From Novosphingobium sp. SG751A (GTDB lineage Bacteria; Pseudomonadota; Alphaproteobacteria; Sphingomonadales; Sphingomonadaceae): a stretch of DNA of 64,000 nt. Numbering within the stretch: position 1 is the first letter of the stretch; each line of letters starts with the position of its first letter. The notes beneath the pieces are model-generated. The model was not told where the DNA came from. It saw nothing but the letters and a program-made list of their open reading frames with translations, and searched no databases. The DNA is taken from NCBI RefSeq assembly GCF_013149295.1, contig NZ_JABGCB010000002.1, forward strand, positions 186,001 to 250,000, given 5' to 3'. The translations under genes were made by a program, and so were the position numbers. Positions 46,120-55,497 of this stretch are shown here, piece after piece.

Positions 46120-47250
46120 ATGAACAGGATGAGCGTGAGGCAATTGGTGGCGGCTTTGCCCATGATGCTGGGCGCCTGCGCCACCCTGCCGGTCAGCGGG
46201 CCGACCGGACGGCAGGTGATGGCCCATGCGGCGGGGCAGGAGGAGAAATCCTTTCGAATCGTCGCGGTGGATTCGCAGGCCGCTCTGCCGGTGGCGCCGG
46301 TTCTGGCCGGGGCGGCGGGCGATGATGGCGCGGCCCCGCCCACCGATATGATCGGGCCGGGCGATATGCTCGATATCCAGATCTATGAGGCAGGCGTCAG
46401 CCTGTTTGCCGGCACGCACCCGGCGACCGCCGCCATTAATGGCGCGGCGCAGGCCGAGCGGCTGCCCATGATGCGCGTGGATGATAGGGGCGAGATCTTT
46501 GTGCCGTTTGTCGGGCGGATGCGCGCGGGCGGGATGACATCGACGCAACTGGCCGGGGCGATTCGGGGTGCTCTGAAGGGTCTGTCGCAAAATCCGCAGG
46601 TGGTGGTGGGCATTGCCCAGTCGGTGACCAACAGCGTCATTCTGGGCGGCGAAGTGGCGCGGCCCGGACGACTGGTGCTGACCAGCAACCGTGAAACCCT
46701 GCCCGAGGTGATCGCGCTTTCGGGCGGCTATCGGGGCGAGGCAAAGGATCTGGCCGTGCAGGTGACGCGCGGGGCGCGGGCGCAGGAATTTCGCCTTGCC
46801 GAAGCGATGCAGGGCGCGGCGCGCGATTGGCGCATCCGCCCCGGCGACCAGATCGAGATCATCAAGAAACCGCAGACCTTTGCCGTTCTGGGCGCGGCGG
46901 GCCGGGTAGAACAACTGCCTTTTTCCGCCCCCTCGGTCAGCTTGGCCGAGGCGCTGTCGGCGGCGGGCGGCCCCAATCCCAATCTGGGCGATGCCAAAGC
47001 GGTGTTCATCTTCCGCTTTGACGCTGGTGGAGCGGGGGCGGCGGAGGCGCCCACCGTCTATCACATCAACATGATGAACCCTGGCAGCGTCTTTTTGGCC
47101 CAGCGTTTTGTTATGCGCGACAAGGATGTCCTCTATATCGGCAATGCCGCCGCCAATCAGCCCGGCAAGCTGATCCAGTTGGTAAGCCAGTTGTTCAGCC
47201 CGATCATTGCGGTGCAGGGGGCTTTGGTGAACACCGGGGTGGTGAGGTAG
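46120..47250 (+). CDS. kpsD: Capsule polysaccharide export lipoprotein KpsD/Wza-like
   Basis: A protein of 376 residues with a signal peptide and lipobox (PMMLGAC, Cys20), so an outer-membrane lipoprotein. The Poly_export domain begins at IGPGDMLDIQIYEAG, with VDDRGEIFVPFVGRMRAGGM and NPQVVVGIAQ. SLBB-type domains follow (VILGGEVARPGRLVLTSNRE, FAVLGAAGRVEQLPFSAPSV). It forms the outer-membrane exit for the capsule with KpsE. The ATG at 46120 has GAGG upstream; the open frame extends 52 codons further but without a signal peptide. It is divergent from the KpsC half and convergent with kpsS. Confidence 0.9.
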   Translation: MNRMSVRQLVAALPMMLGACATLPVSGPTGRQVMAHAAGQEEKSFRIVAVDSQAALPVAPVLAGAAGDDGAAPPTDMIGPGDMLDIQIYEAGVSLFAGTHPATAAINGAAQAERLPMMRVDDRGEIFVPFVGRMRAGGMTSTQLAGAIRGALKGLSQNPQVVVGIAQSVTNSVILGGEVARPGRLVLTSNRETLPEVIALSGGYRGEAKDLAVQVTRGARAQEFRLAEAMQGAARDWRIRPGDQIEIIKKPQTFAVLGAAGRVEQLPFSAPSVSLAEALSAAGGPNPNLGDAKAVFIFRFDAGGAGAAEAPTVYHINMMNPGSVFLAQRFVMRDKDVLYIGNAAANQPGKLIQLVSQLFSPIIAVQGALVNTGVVR

Positions 47251-47258
47251 GGTTTTGA

Positions 47259-47281
47259 GTTTTGCCCACCGGAGGCAAAAC
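47259..47281. terminator. Hairpin between kpsD and kpsS
   Basis: GTTTTGCC (47259-47266) pairs with GGCAAAAC (47274-47281), usable by both convergent genes. The sequence TTTGCCCACCGGAGGC resembles one half of the dispersed palindromic repeat. Confidence 0.6.
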
Positions 47282-47286
47282 GAACC

Positions 47287-48660
47287 TCACCCCATCAACC
47301 GTTCCACCGCATTGGCGATCAGGATCCGCGTGGCAGACTCGCTGGCCAGCCCGCCGCGCACGAGGCAGTGGCGGTGCAGCACCCGGCAGAAGGCGTCATA
47401 GATCACGCCATCGGGCGGCGTGGGGGCGGTCCAGAATTGCGCCAGCGGTTGCTCATCAACGATGCCGGGGATGGCATAGACCGCCCGGCCCAGCGCCTTG
47501 ACCGGGATACCGCCCGCCAGTGCAAAGGTGGCCGAGGTGGAATTGACCACGACCATTGCCCGCGCACCTTGCGCCAGCGTATTGAGATCGCCGCCCGCCA
47601 GATGGATCAGCCGGTTGCCCAGCCCCATCGCGCGTGCGCGGTCGCGCACATAGGCGCCCCATCCTCCCAGCGTGGCGTCGAGCGGATGCTCCTTGATGAC
47701 AAGGCTGGTTTCGGGCGGAGCATGGGCGGCAAAGCTGGCAAGCACATAGTCGGCGGCTTGACGCATCGAGGAAAAGGGGGAGTGGACGCGGATTTGATAA
47801 TCCGAGGATAATTGCAGGGGGAAGAGGAAATAATCGCTCTCCTTCAACATCTTGAGCGCGGTCTGCGTTTGTGCTGCTCGTTGCCCGCGTGTCAGATATT
47901 TGGCGACCCAGCCCAATCCTTCCAGCATGATCGAGCCGGGCCGGTGCGAGCGGTAGAAGGGATAGCGCAGGGTTATCGCGCCCAGCACCATATGGCCGAA
48001 ATAGCCCCATGTATCGCGTACCCGCCGCCCCAATGAAGCGCCAATAGACGGCTGGGGCGCAGGGCTGGGCAGATTGTGTGCGGCGACCAGAATATCCTGC
48101 GGGCTGCGCGGCAGGGGAGAGTGGCCATTGACCCCGTCGCGCTCCAGCGTCAGCCAGTTGGGGCGGATATAACCCTCTTCGAACACATGGACCCGCACCC
48201 CGATAAGGCGCGCCATCTGGTGGGCCGCCATGTGCATGGGGCGGCAATCGCCGAACAGCACCAGATCGGTTATTCCTGACCGGCGCAGATAATGGTCAAT
48301 GAACAGCGGCCATCCTCCCTGCGTGCCGCGATAGTTTGTGGCGCGATGAGCCCCGGAGGGGGCGGCAATTACGCCGGGCCAGTCATGCTCGTCACCTCCA
48401 TTCAGGTTGATGCGACGCACTTCTTGCCCGTTTTTGGCAAGGGTTTGAGCCAGTTGATAGAAGAACGGGCCCGGCGGTCCCTGTAAAAACAGGAAGCGGC
48501 GAACATCCTTGGCCGCGGGCTGGGCAAACTGGTGATCTTGCCGACCCGCCGGAATGAAAGGGCGGTGCGGTAATAGCGCCACCGCGCTTTCACGCTGAAA
48601 AGAGTTTGCGGGCCTTGCCTGCACATTGAGTCGAAAGACGCCGGAGTTTGACATGGGCAT
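47287..48660 (-). CDS. kpsS: Capsule linker Kdo transferase KpsS
   Basis: A protein of about 457 residues. FLFLQGPPGPFFYQLAQTLA, VLFGDCRPMHMAAHQMARLI, VFEEGYIRPNWLTLERDGVN, SFAAHAPPETSLVIKEHPLD and ALGRAVYAIPGI are the standard blocks of KpsS, which attaches the first beta-Kdo to lyso-phosphatidylglycerol. The two ATGs at 48660 and 48654 are both possible starts. The frame remains open for a further 145 codons upstream, through AT-rich DNA that I read as non-coding. Convergent with kpsD and divergent from manC. Confidence 0.88.
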   Translation of the reverse strand: MPMSNSGVFRLNVQARPANSFQRESAVALLPHRPFIPAGRQDHQFAQPAAKDVRRFLFLQGPPGPFFYQLAQTLAKNGQEVRRINLNGGDEHDWPGVIAAPSGAHRATNYRGTQGGWPLFIDHYLRRSGITDLVLFGDCRPMHMAAHQMARLIGVRVHVFEEGYIRPNWLTLERDGVNGHSPLPRSPQDILVAAHNLPSPAPQPSIGASLGRRVRDTWGYFGHMVLGAITLRYPFYRSHRPGSIMLEGLGWVAKYLTRGQRAAQTQTALKMLKESDYFLFPLQLSSDYQIRVHSPFSSMRQAADYVLASFAAHAPPETSLVIKEHPLDATLGGWGAYVRDRARAMGLGNRLIHLAGGDLNTLAQGARAMVVVNSTSATFALAGGIPVKALGRAVYAIPGIVDEQPLAQFWTAPTPPDGVIYDAFCRVLHRHCLVRGGLASESATRILIANAVERLMG

Positions 48661-49188
48661 CCCATTATGGGGAATAGTTAACGATGATCTTTTTGTAATG
48701 TGGTTGTTTATTGGCTGTAAGTCTAGAAAATAGAGCGATTTTTCCGCTTTTTCTATTAGTAACTCCTCCGTATTGGAATTAATGATGTTTGGGTGTGATG
48801 GGCGGCCCCAGCGTAGCTGAGGGACAGAAGAATTGAGCCAAATCGGCATCCATGTAAAAATATAATATCCTATAAGGTAATTTCCTCTCTTCCATTTTGA
48901 TGCGTCGATTTCTCGCGGCTCGGTCCCGATGCTGTATTTCCCACTTGCAGCAGGCATTTCGGCGCGACTTTTACCCTGTCTGTCGTCCCGGACAGCCCGG
49001 CAAACGGGCATATTTCCGACTTCTGCGTTTTCGTATGAAACGGCGTCTTCCAGCCAAAAACCGGATTTTATTTTGAGGCACTGTGCGAAATGCAATAAAC
49101 TGGGATCATGGTCGATATGGGTGGATTTACGTGCCTTGCTGTGGCACTCGCCAATTCAATTCTCGTGATTCAGCGGTGAAAGGGCAAC
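48661..49188. promoter_or_regulatory. AT-rich divergent regulatory region between kpsS and manC, 528 bp
   Basis: No supported gene. GC is much lower than the flanks. It must hold promoters for kpsS (left) and the manC-kpsC set (right); I cannot assign -35/-10 boxes with confidence. GAAAGGGC lies just upstream of the manC ATG. Odd feature: on the minus strand 48661-49095 is free of stops in frame with kpsS. Confidence 0.5.
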
Positions 49189-50226
49189 ATGCAGAAGATT
49201 ACCCCGGTTATTCTGTGCGGCGGTAGTGGCACCCGTTTGTGGCCGCGCAGCCGTGCGGTGAAGCCCAAGCCGTTCCTGCCGCTCGTGGGGAATGTGACCC
49301 TGTTCGAACAGGGCATTGCACGGGCCAGTGATCGCGCCATTTTCGATGCGCCTATGATCGTGACCGGCACCAAACATCTCGATCATGTTGAAAGCCAGTT
49401 GGGCGGCGCTCCTGATGCGCGAATTCTGGTGGAACCTTCGGCGCGCAACACGGCGGCGGCGATTGCTTTGGCCGCTTTGCGCATGGCCCCCGATGATGTG
49501 ATGCTGGTCTGCCCCAGCGATCACCATATCGGTGATCCTGCCAGTTTTGTGACCGCCGCGCAGGCCGCCGGGCGGCTGGCGCAGGAAGGTTGGCTTGTCG
49601 CATTTGGCATTACGGCCACCGCGCCGGAAACCGGATTTGGTTACGTCAAGCGTGGCGAGGCGATCAGCGCGGATGGCTTCAAGGTCGACCGCTTTGTCGA
49701 AAAGCCCCATCTGGAACGCGCGATGGAATTTCTGGCCGAAGGTTCCTATGCATGGAATGGTGGCATCTTTGCGATGCGCGCGGGCGATTTCCTCAAGGAA
49801 CTGGGCACTCATCGCCCCGCCATTCTTGAAGGCGTGGCGCAGGCGGTGGCCAACGGGACCGTCGATGGCCGACGTTTCCATCCCGATGCCGCCGCCTTCA
49901 ACGCGGTGGAAAGCGATTCGATCGACTATGCGGTGATGGAAAAGACCGACCGCGCTGCGGTGGTCCCTGCCAATATGGCATGGTCCGACATCGGCAACTG
50001 GCACGCCCTGTGGGAGGCGCGCGACAAGGACGAAGCGGGCAACAGCGTGATCGGCGAGGCGGAACTTGTCGGCTGTCGCAACGTTCTGGTGGAAAGCGAC
50101 GGGCCGAAGGTTTCGGTGGTCGGCCTTGAAGGCGTCATGGTGGTGGTCGATGGCAGCGACGTGCTGGTGACCAGTGTGCCGGGCGTGCAGAAGGTCGGCA
50201 AATTGCTGGGCGCGGTGAATCAGTAA
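49189..50226 (+). CDS. manC: Mannose-1-phosphate guanylyltransferase ManC
   Basis: A protein of 345 residues that makes GDP-mannose from mannose-1-phosphate and GTP. PVILCGGSGTRLWPRSRAVK is the nucleotide-binding signature, followed by EPSARNTAAAIALAAL, VCPSDHHI, ETGFGYVKRGE, RFVEKPHLERA (active-site Lys) and WSDIGNWHALWE. The length shows a single-function enzyme without the fused isomerase domain. The isomerase is the next gene, 10 bp downstream. The start has GAAAGGGC upstream. GDP-mannose may feed the capsule chain directly or by conversion to other 6-deoxy sugars. Confidence 0.93.
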   Translation: MQKITPVILCGGSGTRLWPRSRAVKPKPFLPLVGNVTLFEQGIARASDRAIFDAPMIVTGTKHLDHVESQLGGAPDARILVEPSARNTAAAIALAALRMAPDDVMLVCPSDHHIGDPASFVTAAQAAGRLAQEGWLVAFGITATAPETGFGYVKRGEAISADGFKVDRFVEKPHLERAMEFLAEGSYAWNGGIFAMRAGDFLKELGTHRPAILEGVAQAVANGTVDGRRFHPDAAAFNAVESDSIDYAVMEKTDRAAVVPANMAWSDIGNWHALWEARDKDEAGNSVIGEAELVGCRNVLVESDGPKVSVVGLEGVMVVVDGSDVLVTSVPGVQKVGKLLGAVNQ

Positions 50227-50236
50227 TCGGCCGATC

Positions 50237-51076
50237 ATGACGCAGGAGGCGGTTTTGAGCGAGATTCTGCTGCCCATCAGACAGGTGGAAAAGCCTTGGG
50301 GTTGCGAAGTTCTGCCGCGTCCCTTTGTCGCGCCTAAAGGGGCGCGCATCGGCGAAATCTGGTTCGAACCGCCTGCACAACTGCCTGAACTTCTGGTGAA
50401 ATATATCTTCACCAGCGATAAGCTCTCGGTTCAGGTTCACCCCAGCGACCGCCAGACGATGGCCAAGGGACTGGGCCGTCAGGGCAAGGAGGAATGCTGG
50501 CTGGTGATCGCCGCCGAGCAGGATGCGCGCCTTGGCATCGGGTTTGACCGCGCGGTCGACACCGAAACCTTGCGCGCCGCCGCGCTTGATGGGCGGATCG
50601 AGGATATGCTGGTCTGGCATAAGGTCTCGCCGGGCGATTTCTTCTATATTCCGGCCAACACCGTCCATGCCATCGGCGCGGGCGTCAGTGTGATCGAAAT
50701 CCAGCAGAACAGCGATATCACCTATCGCCTGTTCGATTATGGTCGCCCGCGCGAATTGCATCTGGACGAGGGTCTGGCCGTTTCGCTGGGCGAGGTTTAC
50801 GATCTGGCGCGCTGGCACAAGCGCCTGCCCGAAACGGGCACGGTGGCGCTGGTCGATGGGCCCTATTTCCGGCTGGACCGGGTCAATGGCGTGGCCGATC
50901 AGAATTTGCTGGCGCGTTATCCGCAAGGGCCGCTGCTGGTGGTGCCGATCTCGGGGCTGGTGATGGTCAGGGGCGAGACGGTGCCGGCGGGCGCCTGCGC
51001 AAAAGCTGCCGGTTTGGAGGAGATTAGCTGGGAAAGCGATGCGCTTTGGCTCGTCGCCCAGCCTGTCTCAGAGTAA
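50237..51076 (+). CDS. manA: Mannose-6-phosphate isomerase, class I
   Basis: A zinc enzyme of 279 residues converting fructose-6-phosphate to mannose-6-phosphate. Metal ligands are visible: LSVQVHPSDR (Gln, His), KEECWLVI (Glu) and IPANTVHAIGAG (His). The start (VEKPWGCEVLP) and the DITYRLFDYGRPR block are typical of the short bacterial class I form. It acts just upstream of ManC in the GDP-mannose route; a phosphomannomutase is not in the window. Confidence 0.9.
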   Translation: MTQEAVLSEILLPIRQVEKPWGCEVLPRPFVAPKGARIGEIWFEPPAQLPELLVKYIFTSDKLSVQVHPSDRQTMAKGLGRQGKEECWLVIAAEQDARLGIGFDRAVDTETLRAAALDGRIEDMLVWHKVSPGDFFYIPANTVHAIGAGVSVIEIQQNSDITYRLFDYGRPRELHLDEGLAVSLGEVYDLARWHKRLPETGTVALVDGPYFRLDRVNGVADQNLLARYPQGPLLVVPISGLVMVRGETVPAGACAKAAGLEEISWESDALWLVAQPVSE

Positions 51077-51160
51077 ACACATAGATCTGAAGGGCGGGCA
51101 TTAACGGTCCGCTCCCGGCCCCGAACGGGCCGGATGCCGCCCAAAGGGTTGCCGGATCGC

Positions 51161-52186
51161 ATGAATTACCCCGCTCTATCCCCCGCCCTGACCGCCGCTA
51201 TGCCCAGCCCGGCGCAGATCGCCACGATCCGGGGCCGGGGCCGCGCCATCATCGCACATGAGGCCGAGGCGCTGCGCCATCTGGGCGAGGGGCTGGATGA
51301 CAGTTTCGCGCGGGCCTGCTGGCTGATCGCGGGGGCGCGGCGGCGGCTGGTGGTGTCGGGCATGGGCAAATCGGGACATATCGGGCGCAAGATCGCCGCC
51401 TCATTTTCCGCCACGGGCACGGCGGCGCTGTTCCTGCATCCGGCGGAGGCCTCGCACGGCGATCTGGGCATGATGATGGCCGGAGACGTGCTGCTGGTGC
51501 TTTCCAATTCGGGCAATACGGGCGAATTGGGGTCGGTGCTGCGCCATGCGCGGGCGTTGGGGGTGGCAATCATCGGCATGGTGGCGTGTTCGCGCTCGAT
51601 GGTGGGTAATATGGCCGATGTGCTGCTGTTGCTGCCCGACCGGCCCGAGGCTTGCCAGGACAGTTTTGCGCCCACGACTTCGACGGTGATGCAGCTGGCG
51701 CTGGGTGATGCGCTGGCGCTCTCGGTGATGGAGGCGCGCGGGGTGGGGCGGGGCCAGATCCGCGCTCTGCATCCGGGCGGCGCGATAGGCCAGCGGCTGA
51801 CCCCGGTGGGCGAGGTGATGCACCGTACGGGATTGCCGCTGGTGGCGCCCGATGCGCCGATGTCCGATGTGGTGCCGGTGATCAGCGATCATCGCTATGG
51901 GCTGGCCGGGGTGGTGGACGGGGCGGGGCGGTTGCTGGGGGTGATCTCCGACGGCGATCTGCGGCGGCATTTCAGCACTCTGGCCGAGAGAACAGCGGGC
52001 GAGGTGATGACGCGCGATCCGCTTTCGCTTTGCGCCGATATGGTGGCGGTCGATGCGCTGAAATGGATGAACGAGGCCAAGATCACGGCCGCCTTTGTCG
52101 TCGCACCCATGGCGGGGGGCGAGGGCGTGCCTTTGGGCATCGTGCATATGCATGATCTGTTGCCGATGGGGCTGGAACCGGCATGA
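51161..52186 (+). CDS. kpsF: Arabinose-5-phosphate isomerase (KpsF/KdsD)
   Basis: A protein of 341 residues. A SIS domain (LVVSGMGKSGHIGRKIAASF, HPAEASHGDLGMM, LVLSNSGNTGEL) is followed by GRGQIRALHPGGAIGQRL and two CBS domains (VISDHRYGLAGVVD; VISDGDLRRHF). It turns ribulose-5-phosphate into arabinose-5-phosphate, the first step to Kdo. The ATG at 51161 (MNYPALSP) was preferred to one 27 bp upstream. It begins a run of four genes joined by 1- to 4-bp overlaps (kpsF, kdsB, kdsA, kpsC-type half). The context in a capsule locus favours the name kpsF over kdsD. Confidence 0.9.
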   Translation: MNYPALSPALTAAMPSPAQIATIRGRGRAIIAHEAEALRHLGEGLDDSFARACWLIAGARRRLVVSGMGKSGHIGRKIAASFSATGTAALFLHPAEASHGDLGMMMAGDVLLVLSNSGNTGELGSVLRHARALGVAIIGMVACSRSMVGNMADVLLLLPDRPEACQDSFAPTTSTVMQLALGDALALSVMEARGVGRGQIRALHPGGAIGQRLTPVGEVMHRTGLPLVAPDAPMSDVVPVISDHRYGLAGVVDGAGRLLGVISDGDLRRHFSTLAERTAGEVMTRDPLSLCADMVAVDALKWMNEAKITAAFVVAPMAGGEGVPLGIVHMHDLLPMGLEPA

Positions 52187-52986
52187 TCCGTTTTGCGATT
52201 GTGATCCCGGCGCGCTTTGCCTCGACGCGCTATCCGGGCAAGCCGCTGGCCATGCTGCGCGGGGGGCGGGGGCGGGCAAGGTCGCTGATCGAGCGGAGCT
52301 GGCGCGCGGCTATGGCGGTGCGCGCGCCGGGGCTGGCGGGCGTATGGGTGGCCACTGATGATGCGCGGATCGCCGAGGCCGCGCGCGGGTTTGGAGCAAA
52401 GGTGGTGATGACCTCGCCCTCTTGCCGCAATGGCACGGAGCGCTGCGCCGAGGCTATGGCGCAATTGCCGCCGGTCGATGTTGTGGTCAATTTGCAGGGG
52501 GACGCGCCGTTAACGCCTGCCGGGCTGATCCCCGATCTGGTGCAGGCACTGGCCGCGCGGCCCGATGCGGCCATGGCCACGGCGGCCTTTCGCGCCAGCG
52601 CGGGGGCCTATGCCCATCTGGCCGGGGATGCGGCGGCCGGGCGCGTGGGGGGCACCACGGCGGTCTGCGCGCAGGATGGGCGGGCGTTGTATTTTTCCAA
52701 GCGGTTGCTGCCTTTTGTGCCGGATGGCGATGGGGCGCCGCATCGCGCGGTGCGGCTGCATCTGGGGCTTTACGCCTATCGGCCCGAGGCCCTGCGCTGG
52801 TATGCGGCCCAGCCGGTTTCGCCGTTGGAGGCACTGGAGGGGCTGGAGCAATTGCGCTTTCTGGAAGGCGACGCGCCCGTGATCGTGCAGAGCCATGATG
52901 CGCCCGAATGGGATTGTGTCGAGCTGAACAACCCGGAGGATGTTCCGGCAATTGAGGCCATTTTGGCGCAGCGTTCGATGGACTGA
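52183..52986 (+). CDS. kdsB: CMP-Kdo synthetase (3-deoxy-manno-octulosonate cytidylyltransferase)
   Basis: A protein of 267 residues that activates Kdo with [23 protein letters not shown] is the diagnostic start, followed by [32 protein letters not shown] and [16 protein letters not shown]. It has a 4-bp ATGA overlap with kpsF. It may be the capsule-dedicated copy (called kpsU in E. coli K-antigen loci). The internal insert ([20 protein letters not shown]) is slightly longer than in E. coli. Confidence 0.92.
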   Translation: MIRFAIVIPARFASTRYPGKPLAMLRGGRGRARSLIERSWRAAMAVRAPGLAGVWVATDDARIAEAARGFGAKVVMTSPSCRNGTERCAEAMAQLPPVDVVVNLQGDAPLTPAGLIPDLVQALAARPDAAMATAAFRASAGAYAHLAGDAAAGRVGGTTAVCAQDGRALYFSKRLLPFVPDGDGAPHRAVRLHLGLYAYRPEALRWYAAQPVSPLEALEGLEQLRFLEGDAPVIVQSHDAPEWDCVELNNPEDVPAIEAILAQRSMD

Positions 52987-53888
52987 TGGACCGCATCGGT
53001 TACAAAGATCGTATGTCGCATGAAAGTCAGACCTTCGCCGCCGATGCCCCCAAACGCGGGGCGGGCAAGCTACGCCTGAATGAGAGCATCGTCTTTGCCA
53101 ATGACCGGCCCTTTGTGCTGATCGGGGGCATGAATGTGATCGAGGACCGCGATCAACTGATGCGCTTGGCCGAGCACTTTGTCACAGTCACCGGGCGTCT
53201 GCGCATCCCCTATGTGTTCAAGGCCAGCTTTGACAAGGCCAACCGATCCTCGCTGCGCTCGTTTCGCGGGCCGGGGCTGGAGGCGGGACTGCGCATGCTG
53301 GAGGAGGTGCGGCAGACTTTTGGCGTGCCGGTGCTGACCGATGTGCATGAACCTTATCAGGCCGCGCAGGTGGCTCAGGTGGCCGATATTCTGCAATTGC
53401 CCGCCTTCCTCGCGCGGCAGAGCGATCTTGTCGAGGCAATCGCGGCCACGGGCGCTGTGGTCAATGTGAAAAAGCCGCAATTCCTCGCGCCCCACGAAAT
53501 GCGCCATATCATCGCCAAATGTGAGGAGGCGGGCAATGCGCGTGTGCTGCTGTGCGAGCGAGGATCGTGCTTTGGCTATAACAATCTGGTGGTCGATATG
53601 CTGGGGATGGACCTGATGAAGGACTATGCCCCGGTGGTCTTTGACGTAACCCATGCGTTGCAGCGCCCCGGCGGCCGCGCCGACAGCGCCGATGGGCGGG
53701 GTTCTCAGGTGGGCGCGCTGGCGCGGGCGGGCATGGCGGTGGGCATAGCGGGCCTGTTTCTTGAGGCGCATCCCGATCCGGCGGTGGCGAAATGCGATGG
53801 GCCTTGCGCGTTGCCTCTGCACGATCTTGAGCCGTTTTTGCGCGATATTCAGGCGATTGACGATGCGGTGAAATTGCCGGCCGCGTAA
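52986..53888 (+). CDS. kdsA: 3-deoxy-8-phosphooctulonate synthase (Kdo-8-P synthase)
   Basis: A protein of 300 residues that condenses arabinose-5-phosphate and PEP to Kdo-8-phosphate. [111 protein letters not shown] and [20 protein letters not shown] are all family blocks. The second residue of the usual KdsA ERG-FGYN motif region carries Cys, as in the metal-type enzymes. The ATG overlaps the kdsB stop (TGATG). The Kdo-8-P phosphatase gene (kdsC) is not next to it. Confidence 0.93.
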   Translation: MDRIGYKDRMSHESQTFAADAPKRGAGKLRLNESIVFANDRPFVLIGGMNVIEDRDQLMRLAEHFVTVTGRLRIPYVFKASFDKANRSSLRSFRGPGLEAGLRMLEEVRQTFGVPVLTDVHEPYQAAQVAQVADILQLPAFLARQSDLVEAIAATGAVVNVKKPQFLAPHEMRHIIAKCEEAGNARVLLCERGSCFGYNNLVVDMLGMDLMKDYAPVVFDVTHALQRPGGRADSADGRGSQVGALARAGMAVGIAGLFLEAHPDPAVAKCDGPCALPLHDLEPFLRDIQAIDDAVKLPAA

Positions 53889-55246
53889 TGGTTTTCCTGC
53901 GCATCCCTCCGTTTCCGCGCCATCGCGCTGGAGATCTGGTGAGGCCGGGGGGGCGGTGCGACGAGGATCCGCGCGAGGTCGCCCGCGCCTTGGTGGAGGA
54001 GCGTGTGGGGGGCGCGTTCTGGGCGCCGGGGGGCGATCCGTGGAGCGGGCAGGGCGATCCGGCCGAGCGGGCGTTGGTGGAGCAATTGCGCGAGGGGCGC
54101 GCGGAAAAGGTAATGGCGCAGGGCGCGCCGCGCGATCCGTTTACCGGCGCGCCGATGGGCTTTGTCGCGGCGGCGCGGATGCTGGGCGGATGGCGGCGGA
54201 TGATCGAAGGCAATCGCCGGACCGCTGCGATTTTCGGCATTGCCGGGTGGAAGCGCGAGACGCTGGACGCCTTGCTCTGGGATGGGGCGGGGGTGCCCTA
54301 TCGGCGGACAGGTGCGGGGCTGGGCGCGGGGGATCGCGTGCTGGCTTGGGTGGCGCGATGCGGGGGCGGGTTGGGCCGCGATCTGGCGGCGCGGGGAGTG
54401 ATGTCGGGCGAGATCGAGGACGGCTTTATCCGGTCGAGCGGGCTTGGCGCGCATTGCGTGCCGCCGCTCTCGGTGATTGTCGATCCGATGGGCTCCTATG
54501 TCGATCCGGCGCGGGAAAACGGGCTGGAGGCGATGCTGGCGAGGGGCGGCTTTGCGCCTGATGTGCTGGCCCGCGCGGCGGATCTGCGATCCCGCCTGAT
54601 TGACGGAGGGATCTGCAAATATGGCGCGGGCGCGGTGGGCGCCGCGCTGCTGCCCCAAACGCGCCGCCGAGTGCTGGTGACGGGGCAGGTGGAGGATGAC
54701 CGCGCGGTGCTGCTGGGCGGGGCGGGCTGCGACAATCGTGCCTTGCTGGCGCGGGCGCGGCATGAAGAGCCGGGGGCCGAGATCATCTATAAGCCTCATC
54801 CCGATGTTGAGGCGGGGCATCGCAAGGGCGCGATTCCCGATGCCGAAATCCTGCGCCATGCCGACCGGATCGAGCGCAAGGCCTCGATTGCGGGCCTGCT
54901 GGGGCAGGTCGATGCACTCCATGTCATTTCCTCGCTGGCCGGGTTTGAGGCGCTGCTGCGCGGGGTGGAGGTCATCACCCATGGCCAGCCGTTCTATGCC
55001 GGATGGGGGCTGACGCGCGATCTGGGGCCGCCCATGCCGCGCCGGGGGCGGGGGTGCAGCATTGAGGAAATGGTGGCTGCCGCGCTGATCCTCTATCCGC
55101 GCTATCTCGATCCGGTCACGCGGCTGCCTTGCCCGGTTGAGATGGTGGTGGACCGTATGGCGCAGGGGCAGGCGCGGATCGGCGGGCCTTTGGTGTGGGC
55201 GCGGATGGCGCAGGGGCGGCTGCGGCGGGTGGTGTCCGGGGTTTAA
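53888..55246 (+). CDS. KpsC-like beta-Kdo transferase, C-terminal-module type
   Basis: A protein of 452 residues matching the other module of KpsC: FGIAGWKRETLDALLW, EIEDGFIRSSGLGAHCVPPL, SVIVDPMGSYVDPARENGLE, ICKYGAGAVG, RVLVTGQVEDDRAVLLGG, IIYKPHPDVEAGHRKGA, VISSLAGFEALLRGVEVITH, GQPFYAGWGLTRD and YPRYLDPVTRLPCPVE. About 100 N-terminal residues (PPFPRHRAGDLVRPG, PREVARALVEERV) are not part of the module. TAATG overlap with the kdsA stop fixes the start. Together with the gene at 45023 it rebuilds a complete KpsC, encoded 8 kb apart and on opposite strands. Confidence 0.82.
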   Translation: MVFLRIPPFPRHRAGDLVRPGGRCDEDPREVARALVEERVGGAFWAPGGDPWSGQGDPAERALVEQLREGRAEKVMAQGAPRDPFTGAPMGFVAAARMLGGWRRMIEGNRRTAAIFGIAGWKRETLDALLWDGAGVPYRRTGAGLGAGDRVLAWVARCGGGLGRDLAARGVMSGEIEDGFIRSSGLGAHCVPPLSVIVDPMGSYVDPARENGLEAMLARGGFAPDVLARAADLRSRLIDGGICKYGAGAVGAALLPQTRRRVLVTGQVEDDRAVLLGGAGCDNRALLARARHEEPGAEIIYKPHPDVEAGHRKGAIPDAEILRHADRIERKASIAGLLGQVDALHVISSLAGFEALLRGVEVITHGQPFYAGWGLTRDLGPPMPRRGRGCSIEEMVAAALILYPRYLDPVTRLPCPVEMVVDRMAQGQARIGGPLVWARMAQGRLRRVVSGV

Positions 55247-55497
55247 GGGGTCGCAAAGCCGTGAAACAGGAAGGCAAAACAGGCCAATCGCGCGAAACCC
55301 CCGGATTTATCCCCAGAATCGCTTCCCTGACGTTATGAAACTCTTGCTGCGCGCCGATGGTGCGTTAGGAAGGTGATCCGAATTGGCGGATGTTTGGTCG
55401 AATCCGCGCTGTCCCGCCGGTTCGGACCGGTTTTACGCTTGGGGTCCGCTGTCGATTGCCGCTGGGGACCTCCACACAGTTTGGGAACAGAAACGCC

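Noticed and set aside
55306..55316. DnaA-box-like TTATCCCCA upstream of dnaN
   Set aside because: A single imperfect match in GC-rich DNA, with no cluster of boxes and no AT-rich unwinding region, is not evidence for an origin.
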